Assembly: GCA_002704625.1 (NCBI GenBank) | Contig: PAGZ01000011.1 | Span: forward strand, 1 to 29,216 | Source of the DNA: Candidatus Pelagibacter sp. | Lineage (GTDB): Bacteria > Pseudomonadota > Alphaproteobacteria > Pelagibacterales > Pelagibacteraceae | Direction: 5' to 3' | Length of the DNA stretch: 29,216 bases | In this document: in pieces, positions 23,576-29,216 of the stretch | How positions within the stretch are numbered: position 1 is the stretch's first letter | How the letters are laid out: each line of letters begins with the position of its first letter | The notes under the pieces: model-generated | What the model was told of the DNA's origin: nothing | What the model saw: only the letters and a program-made list of their open reading frames with translations | Database searches by the model: none | Made by a program: the position numbers and the translations under genes

Positions 23576-23613
23576 TTTGTAATAATACTTTAAGCTGATA
23601 TTAGGTAAGCACA

Positions 23614-23694
23614 ATGAAAACATATTTTCAAATTATTTAGAAACATTTGGCTGATATGTATCTCAGAGACGATGAAAAGAGAAATATTATTTAA
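23614..23694 (+). pseudogene. Micro-ORF with in-frame TAG, possible gene remnant or short transcript
   Basis: From the ATG at 23614 the frame reads MKTYFQII, a TAG at 23638-23640, then KHLADMYLRDDEKRNII and TAA at 23692-23694. Without the TAG it would be a 26-residue product, mixed hydrophobic then charged. It sits at canonical distance from a perfect early-type element. Options are an 8-residue leader, stop-codon readthrough, a decayed small gene, a non-coding RNA, or chance. No family recognised. Confidence 0.25.
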
Positions 23695-23716
23695 TGCGTT
23701 TACTAGGCAAAAATTG

Positions 23717-24724
23717 TTAATTATTAAGATAGTTATGTACTAAAACGCCACCATTTTGATTACTTATATCTCCAGCTAAAATACACTGCTCATACATTTT
23801 TCGTAGTACATCTGCTGGTGCGGTGCTCCCAGACTTTATCATATTACGTTCTCTCAAATACTTTTTAATTTCATGAATTGATGTACGATTCAGTGTAGCT
23901 CTTTCACCAGCAATCTTTTTTCGTGTTGTTGTACCTTTTATTAAAATAGAAACTTTTTTTGAATCAGTATTTTTTCCAAGTTTGTGTTTAAAAGTTTTTG
24001 TAGTTTTCTTAGTTTTTATCATTCTAGGGATTTTGCTTTGTGTAGCATTTTTCTTTTTATAAGCTTTTAATCTTTTAGATCTCTCTGTTTCTGCTTTCTC
24101 AGGTGGCGGATTAGCAATCGAAATAGTGTTATTTTTATCTTTACGCCGTTTTTGTGTTTTAATCCATTCACGATACGTAGGTCTTGAACCATTTTTAAGT
24201 GAACTGTATGGTGGTGCTTGCACACTCTCAATTTTTGTATTGTTTTTTTCATCAATAATAATATGATTTGAAGATTTATTTGAGTTGTTAGAATTAGAAT
24301 AACTTTTGCTATCTGTTGCAGGTTTTAAAACGGTAGGCATTTCCAATAATACATCAACTGATGGCCTATTTTCTTTTTCTTTTTCTTTGTATATTTTTTC
24401 TGTTTTTTGATGATTTTCTTTTTTTGCAGCCTCCATCATATTAGATAAAAATCCTAATGAATTTGAAAACTCATTCTCAAACTCATTTTCTTCATTACTA
24501 TTGTCCGCTTTCTGTCCACCACTTTTTATTTCATCAGCCTTCCGTTTTTGATAATCTCTAATTTTTTTTAAAAACTCTTTACGCATCTTCTTGGACGATT
24601 GAATCGTTTTTGGTTTTTCACGTTTTTTTCTAGTATTTTCTTTTTTTCTAGACTTTTTTCCACCAAAACGCCCATTTAAAGAAAAATATTCTTTATTCAC
24701 TTGAATAGTTTTTTTTTCAACCAT
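23717..24724 (-). CDS. Lys-rich protein with conserved C-terminal helical module
   Basis: The 335-residue protein begins MVEKKTIQVNKEYFSLNGRFGGKK. The first ~75 residues are extremely Lys/Arg-rich (SRKKENTRKKREKPK), a low-complexity charged middle follows, and the basic character returns at about 230-275. The last ~59 residues look folded: RTSIHEIKKYLRERNMIKSG, STAPADVLRKMYEQCILAGD, then VLVHNYL. I recall this C-terminal pattern (IKxYLxxxxLIKxGSxAPxDVLRxxYE) as recurrent in mesomimivirus and phycodnavirus proteins of unknown function; its shape suggests a SAP-like DNA-binding helix pair, which is a guess. The start is the ATG at 24724; five upstream in-frame codons begin with a TTG and are excluded. 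Possibly a DNA-associated virion protein. Confidence 0.82.
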   Translation of the reverse strand: MVEKKTIQVNKEYFSLNGRFGGKKSRKKENTRKKREKPKTIQSSKKMRKEFLKKIRDYQKRKADEIKSGGQKADNSNEENEFENEFSNSLGFLSNMMEAAKKENHQKTEKIYKEKEKENRPSVDVLLEMPTVLKPATDSKSYSNSNNSNKSSNHIIIDEKNNTKIESVQAPPYSSLKNGSRPTYREWIKTQKRRKDKNNTISIANPPPEKAETERSKRLKAYKKKNATQSKIPRMIKTKKTTKTFKHKLGKNTDSKKVSILIKGTTTRKKIAGERATLNRTSIHEIKKYLRERNMIKSGSTAPADVLRKMYEQCILAGDISNQNGGVLVHNYLNN

Positions 24725-24768
24725 GTTACTAGAACACAAAAAGATTATTCTAAAACTTTTATGACGAA

Positions 24769-26205
24769 TTAAACATACATAGATTGCATTATGTCTCGAT
24801 CAATTTGTTTGCAATCTTTTCTGTTTTTAACTTCATCATTTGCTAAATATAATTGTAATCCAGAATCCATGTCTTTCATTGTTATAGTTGTTTTTTGATC
24901 TTTTGGTAAACAAAATACTCGTCTGCTATGAGTAATTTTAACTTTTGCAAATAGTGTTTCCATATCTCTACCGAAATATTTAAAATAATCAGCATTCTTT
25001 TTAAACCATTCATTTTTCAAAGCATCATCATCTACATTCCATTTTGCATCAAGTATTTTTTTATTAAATATTTGCATAAGTTCATCTGGTTTATAATCAT
25101 CTGTTTTAAAACGCCATGTAAATCTAGAGTCAAGGCCCTGATTAAATGCGAAAAAACAATCCTTCAACTCTTTTTCATAACCAGCGATAATAACCATTAG
25201 TTTATCCTTATAGTCGCTTAATGCATCGCATAGGGTATCAATACACTCTTTTGCAAATGAATCTTTCTTTTCTGGATTACCTAAAGCATAAGCCTCATCT
25301 ATAAAAAGTACTCCTCCCATTGCTTCTTTAATAACATCTCTGGTTTTAAGAGCGGTTTGTCCTAAATAACCTGCAATAAGATCTGCTCTTGTTACTTTTT
25401 TAAAGCTATTATTTGGTAAAACTCCAAGATTAGAGAATATAGATCCAATAATTTTAGCAACTTCTGTTTTACCAGTACCAGGTGGTCCATAAATTACCGT
25501 ATGCATAAAGTCTCCACACTCACCCATTTTATGAAAATCTTGTAAGTAATAAATGATTTGATCAACAACATGATCTTTTAAACTATTCATTCCAATCATC
25601 CCATGTAGGCTTTGCAATGAGGGTTCTATTTTATGAAGACTTACCATATCAATATTATATTCGACATTATCTACTAAAGGATATCTTTTTATAAGTTGCA
25701 AAAGATCATCTAAACCATTTATTTCTGAGCAAATATCTATTTTTTCCTTAATAATTTCAGGAGTTTTGATCGGATTAGGTATATCAAGATAAGGATCCAT
25801 GATATCATCAGTTGGATACTCTTTATCGCATACTGATAAAAATACATTTAATGATTCTGAGGGAGAGATATTTATAACTGGTGAAGGTTGAGAACTATTA
25901 TCCAAACCTTCAATCAATAAATTACATCGTTGTTTTTTACTACTCTGAGACTTATTAATCATATTAATATTATCTGTAGTACTACTTCTAAGTCGCTTTT
26001 CTGGTATTTCCGCGTCCTCTTCGAGCATTTTTAATATAAATGCGATTTTTTTTCTCCTCCAATCTTCTAAGGGATCTAAAATCATGTTGTTTGAAGAATC
26101 TAATAAATTAAATACAGAAAATGTATTGTTTGATACATCATTAGTATTGAATGTAATTAATTGTCCAGAATTATCAAACAAATTATTACTATTATCACGG
26201 GGCAT
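24769..26205 (-). CDS. AAA+ ATPase, CbbX/SpoVK-like
   Basis: ATP-driven remodelling protein. Residues 1-195 are low-complexity, Asn/Ser/Asp-rich with a possible nuclear-type basic patch (SSKKQR). The AAA+ core runs from about 197 to 450: LHGMIGMNSLKDHVVDQIIY, Walker A GPPGTGKT (240-247), DLIAGYLGQTALKTRDVI, Walker B VLFIDEAYAL (Asp303, Glu304), and IIAGYEKEL then GLDSRF with a probable arginine finger at Arg361. YLGQTALKT, IDEAYAL and GLDSRF are signatures of the CbbX/SpoVK subgroup, whose bacterial and plastid members reactivate rubisco or act in sporulation. Related ATPases occur in several algal giant viruses; substrate unknown. TATA-rich sequence precedes the ATG. It is divergent from RPB2b with a 51-base spacer. 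Confidence 0.92.
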   Translation of the reverse strand: MPRDNSNNLFDNSGQLITFNTNDVSNNTFSVFNLLDSSNNMILDPLEDWRRKKIAFILKMLEEDAEIPEKRLRSSTTDNINMINKSQSSKKQRCNLLIEGLDNSSQPSPVINISPSESLNVFLSVCDKEYPTDDIMDPYLDIPNPIKTPEIIKEKIDICSEINGLDDLLQLIKRYPLVDNVEYNIDMVSLHKIEPSLQSLHGMIGMNSLKDHVVDQIIYYLQDFHKMGECGDFMHTVIYGPPGTGKTEVAKIIGSIFSNLGVLPNNSFKKVTRADLIAGYLGQTALKTRDVIKEAMGGVLFIDEAYALGNPEKKDSFAKECIDTLCDALSDYKDKLMVIIAGYEKELKDCFFAFNQGLDSRFTWRFKTDDYKPDELMQIFNKKILDAKWNVDDDALKNEWFKKNADYFKYFGRDMETLFAKVKITHSRRVFCLPKDQKTTITMKDMDSGLQLYLANDEVKNRKDCKQIDRDIMQSMYV

Positions 26206-26207
26206 CG

Positions 26208-26216
26208 ATATATATT
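26208..26216 (-). promoter_or_regulatory. TATA-rich late-type promoter tract before the AAA+ gene
   Basis: An ATATATATT tract on the plus strand lies 3-11 bases upstream of the AAA+ ATG at 26205, in the short divergent spacer with RPB2b. Assigned as late-type by comparison with neighbours. Confidence 0.35.
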
Positions 26217-26233
26217 ATGTAAAGATTTAAAGA

Positions 26234-26241
26234 TAAATTGA
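26234..26241 (+). promoter_or_regulatory. Degenerate early-type element (TAAATTGA) before RPB2b
   Basis: TAAATTGA differs from AAAATTGA by one base. It lies 23 bases before the ATG at 26257 and 47 bases before the next in-frame ATG at 26281; the latter spacing matches the other early-type genes (40-48), so the element favours the second start. Confidence 0.4.
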
Positions 26242-26256
26242 AATGAAATATAGACT

Positions 26257-29216
26257 ATGCAGATAGGATCAAAACAGAACATGCAAGCCTGTGATAATAA
26301 TGTGAGTGATCAAATTGACACAAGCCGTTATATTGAACATCCATGGGATGTTATCAAGTCGTATTTTCAAGATGCACATCTTGAGAGGCTTGTAAGACAT
26401 CAGTTGGAATCATATAATGACTTTGTTACTCATCAGATCCCAAAAACTATTGCAATGTTTAATCCTGTTCACATCCGATCTGAAAAATCACTGCACGAAC
26501 CCTCTGGAAAATATAGTTTAGAAATGTTTGTTACTTTTGAGAATTTTAATATTTATCGACCACAGATTCATGAAAATACTGGTGCAATCAAGTTGATGTT
26601 TCCGCAAGAAGCACGTCTTAGAAACTTCACATATGCTTCCAATATGACTATTGATATGAATATCAAATATATTGTTCGTGGTGGTGAAAATATGGAATCA
26701 GAGCAAACATTTTACAAGATACTTCCAAAGATTCATATTGGAAAACTACCAATTATGTTGAAATCTGCTGTATGTGTTCTTCAGCAATATAGCCATGTTT
26801 CGCCTGCTGTTACTGGCGAATGCCAGTTTGATGCTGGAGGATATTTTATTATCAATGGTTCTGAGAAAACATGTCTTGCACAAGAAAGAGCTGCAGAAAA
26901 TCTTGTACAATGTTTCAATACTGCCAAAAATAATAATAAATGGGAATGGACCGCTGAAATTAAGTCAGTCCCGGATTTCAAATGTATTTCGCCAAAGCAA
27001 ATTACTATGGTAATTGCTAACAAAAATAATGGTCTTGGACAACCAATATTCTTGAATATTCCCAGAATCAAACAGCCAATTCCTCTGTTTGTAGTGTTTA
27101 GAGCACTTGGGATTGAAAATGATAAGGAGATTTGTGAAAAAATTATCTTGAATGTAAGTGATAGAACAGAAATAGAAGAGACACAAAAACTTACGATGCT
27201 TCTAAGGGCTTCTATTCTAGAAGCCTCAAAATATATGACAAAAGATGAGGCTCTCACTCTTATTACTTCACACGCAATGTATACTCCGCTGCATATGGAT
27301 AAGGAGGCGGGTGCACGCAAAAAAAGAGACTTTACTGTAGATGTTCTAGAAAACGATTTGTTTCCTCATTGCAAAACCATGGATCAAAAGATATTCTTCT
27401 TGGGATACATGTGTAACAAATTACTTAGGACTAGCATTGGTTGGGAAGAAACAGATGATCGGGATTCGTATCTTAATAAACGTCTTGATCTATCAGGTGT
27501 GTTGCTGAATAATCTCTTTAGAAATTACTTCAACAAACTTGTAAAAGATATGCAAAAGCAAGTTATTAGAGAAATCAATAATGGATCATGGAGATCTACA
27601 GATGATTATGGTTCCATTGTTAACATGACAAATGTTTATAAAATTGTCAAATCAACTACAATTGAAAATGGACTTAAAAGAGCTCTTGCAACAGGTGATT
27701 TTGGTATTAAGCAGACCAGTAGTAATAAGGTTGGTGTAGCTCAGGTATTAAACCGATTGACATATATTGCTAGTCTTAGTCATTTACGACGAGTAAATAC
27801 CCCAATTGATAAAAGTGGCAAATTGATTCCGCCACGTAAGCTACATAATACATCTTGGGGATTCTTGTGTCCGGCTGAAACTCCAGAAGGTCATAGTGTA
27901 GGTGTAGTTAAAAATCTAGCTTACATGACTCATGTGACTATTCCATCAAATAGTCAATCATTGTATGACTATATTACTCCTCACATATTTGACTTTCATG
28001 AAATGACTCCAGAAGGACTTCACGGTGGAGTCAAGGTATTTATCAATGGCTGCTGGCTAGGAAATGCGAAAAATGCAGGAGAACTTTACAAAAGTTTGAA
28101 AATAAAAAAGCACAGCGGTATTATTAACATTTATACATCAATTACATTTGATATTAAGCATAAAGAAATTAGGGTGTGTAATGAGGCTGGTAGATTGACT
28201 CGTCCAGTACTTCGAGTTTTAGATAATCAGCTAGTTCTTAACAAAAAACATATTCGTAAGATTCGTGAACGTACGCTTGTCTGGGATGATCTACTTACTA
28301 GTATGCGCTATCCTGATGCGGTAATGGAATATATTGATCCTGCCGAACAAAATCTTAGTATGATTGCAATGCGTCCTGCTGAACTTGCTCAACAAGGGTT
28401 GTCTAAGATTTATCGTTACACTCATTGCGAGATTCATCCTAGTACTATATTTGGCATTCTTGCATCTTGCATTCCATTTCCAGAACATAATCAATCTCCT
28501 AGAAATACATATCAATGTGCTATGGGTAAGCAAGCTATGGGAATGTATGTTACGAATTACGATCAGCGGATGGATAAAACAGCATATGTACTTACATATC
28601 CAATGCGTCCACTTGTAGATACACGAATTATGAATCTTATGGAGCTAACTAAGGTTCCGGCGGGGTCTCAGGTAATTGTAGCTATTATGACACATAGTGG
28701 CTATAATCAGGAGGATTCAATCCTATTTAATGAAGGCGCAGTAAAGCGTGGCCTATTTCAAGCGACAATTCTTACTACAGTAAAAGATGAAGATAAGAAG
28801 ATTCACGGCGACGAAGAAATTCGTTGCCAACCCGAAAAGTCAAGAACTAAGGGTATGAAGTATGCTAATTATGACAAGGTTAATGAACAAGGTGTTATTC
28901 CAGAAGATGCACTTCTCGAAAATCGCGACATAATAATTGCAAAGGTCCTTCCACTCAAAGATGCTAGAAACGATCATACAAAGGTAATTAAGTATGATGA
29001 TCAGAGCATTATGTATAGAACCATTGAAGAATCATATGTTGATAAAAACTTCATTGATCGAAATGGTGATGGATATAACTTTTGTAAAGTACGTGTTAGA
29101 ACTGTGCGGCAACCAGTAATTGGTGATAAGTTCTCTAGTCGTCATGGACAAAAGGGCACCATGGGCAATATCATTCCTGAAAGTGACATGCCGTTTACTG
29201 CTGACGGACTTAAACC
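26257..29216 (+). CDS. rpb2: Canonical RNA polymerase second-largest subunit (RPB2b), cut by the window end
   Basis: An open frame of 986 codons runs off the right edge without a stop. The RPB2 motifs are intact: PIMLKSAVCVLQ, GECQFDAGGYFIINGSEKT, the fork region LHNTSWGFLCPAETPEGHS (about 530-548), GYNQEDSILFNEGAVKRGLF (from about 815), and GDKFSSRHGQKG near the end. All positions that are altered in the other RPB2 of this window (Gln in GYNQED, His in RHGQKG, CPAETPEG) are canonical here, so this is likely the main catalytic copy. The C-terminal clamp and any tail lie outside. Start could be ATG 26257 or ATG 26281; spacing to a degenerate early element favours the latter. No intein at the usual insertion sites seen. 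Confidence 0.95.
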   Translation, partial: MQIGSKQNMQACDNNVSDQIDTSRYIEHPWDVIKSYFQDAHLERLVRHQLESYNDFVTHQIPKTIAMFNPVHIRSEKSLHEPSGKYSLEMFVTFENFNIYRPQIHENTGAIKLMFPQEARLRNFTYASNMTIDMNIKYIVRGGENMESEQTFYKILPKIHIGKLPIMLKSAVCVLQQYSHVSPAVTGECQFDAGGYFIINGSEKTCLAQERAAENLVQCFNTAKNNNKWEWTAEIKSVPDFKCISPKQITMVIANKNNGLGQPIFLNIPRIKQPIPLFVVFRALGIENDKEICEKIILNVSDRTEIEETQKLTMLLRASILEASKYMTKDEALTLITSHAMYTPLHMDKEAGARKKRDFTVDVLENDLFPHCKTMDQKIFFLGYMCNKLLRTSIGWEETDDRDSYLNKRLDLSGVLLNNLFRNYFNKLVKDMQKQVIREINNGSWRSTDDYGSIVNMTNVYKIVKSTTIENGLKRALATGDFGIKQTSSNKVGVAQVLNRLTYIASLSHLRRVNTPIDKSGKLIPPRKLHNTSWGFLCPAETPEGHSVGVVKNLAYMTHVTIPSNSQSLYDYITPHIFDFHEMTPEGLHGGVKVFINGCWLGNAKNAGELYKSLKIKKHSGIINIYTSITFDIKHKEIRVCNEAGRLTRPVLRVLDNQLVLNKKHIRKIRERTLVWDDLLTSMRYPDAVMEYIDPAEQNLSMIAMRPAELAQQGLSKIYRYTHCEIHPSTIFGILASCIPFPEHNQSPRNTYQCAMGKQAMGMYVTNYDQRMDKTAYVLTYPMRPLVDTRIMNLMELTKVPAGSQVIVAIMTHSGYNQEDSILFNEGAVKRGLFQATILTTVKDEDKKIHGDEEIRCQPEKSRTKGMKYANYDKVNEQGVIPEDALLENRDIIIAKVLPLKDARNDHTKVIKYDDQSIMYRTIEESYVDKNFIDRNGDGYNFCKVRVRTVRQPVIGDKFSSRHGQKGTMGNIIPESDMPFTADGLK

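Noticed and set aside
24725..24739. Five extra N-terminal residues on the Lys-rich protein
   Set aside because: They require a TTG start; an ATG follows at 24724 and is preferred.
26781..27320. A 179-residue open frame on the minus strand inside RPB2b
   Set aside because: It is exactly antisense to strongly conserved RPB2 sequence, and its translation shows no domain; it is a shadow frame.
26257..29216. Possible intein or intron in RPB2b
   Set aside because: The reading frame is continuous through the fork, GYNQED and GDKF motifs with normal spacing, so no insertion is present in the visible part.

Overview
The window is AT-rich, densely packed DNA from a large eukaryotic DNA virus (Nucleocytoviricota). 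Evidence: eukaryote-type RNA polymerase subunits (RPB6, RPB9, RPB5, RPB10 and two different RPB2 proteins), a D5-type primase-helicase, a MutS7 protein carrying an HNH nuclease domain, an E2 ubiquitin-conjugating enzyme, and many small coiled-coil/transmembrane proteins typical of virion membranes. MutS7-HNH, a doubled RPB2 and upstream AAAATTGA elements together point to Imitervirales, most likely a relative of the alga-infecting Mesomimiviridae (Phaeocystis globosa virus / Chrysochromulina ericina virus type). That placement is inference. No tRNA, intron, intein, CRISPR or insertion sequence was seen, and no gene-free stretch exceeds about 205 bases. Positions 1-178 hold no recognisable gene.

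Layout. 179-2215 (minus): RPB6 with a long acidic N-terminus, RPB9, E2 enzyme. 2347-5441 (plus): D5 primase-helicase and a 66-residue membrane protein. 5511-12366 (minus): seven closely spaced genes, most with a coiled coil and C-terminal membrane helices; one has an N-myristoylation-like start with lectin-like and PAN-like Cys-rich regions. They look like a virion membrane/attachment module. 12379-17766 (minus): RPB5 and a divergent RPB2 (RPB2a) whose ~330-residue tail contains repeats resembling the RPB1 CTD heptad. 17837-18718 (plus): a protein of a family I associate with bacterial polysaccharide loci (GT-D-like). 18747-23512 (minus): membrane protein, very basic protein, RPB10, Cys-rich membrane protein, MutS7-HNH. 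23568-23694 (plus): an orphan early-type promoter with a tiny, TAG-interrupted reading frame. 23717-26205 (minus): Lys-rich protein and a CbbX/SpoVK-like AAA+ ATPase. 26257-end (plus): a canonical RPB2 (RPB2b) cut by the window edge.

Control signals. Perfect AAAATTGA motifs lie 40-48 bases before the start codons of RPB6, D5, the 66-residue protein and RPB10, and a one-mismatch copy precedes RPB2b. Most virion-type genes, RPB9, RPB5, the AAA+ gene and RPB2a instead have TATA-rich tracts just before the ATG. Short inverted repeats sit at or over many stop codons, as in the Mimivirus 3'-end hairpin rule.

How it fits together: the window supplies much of a viral transcription machine plus replication/repair functions and a block of virion surface components. 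The most unusual points are the CTD-like tail and altered conserved residues of RPB2a, the opposite promoter types of the two RPB2 genes, and a probable one-base frameshift in a structural gene.
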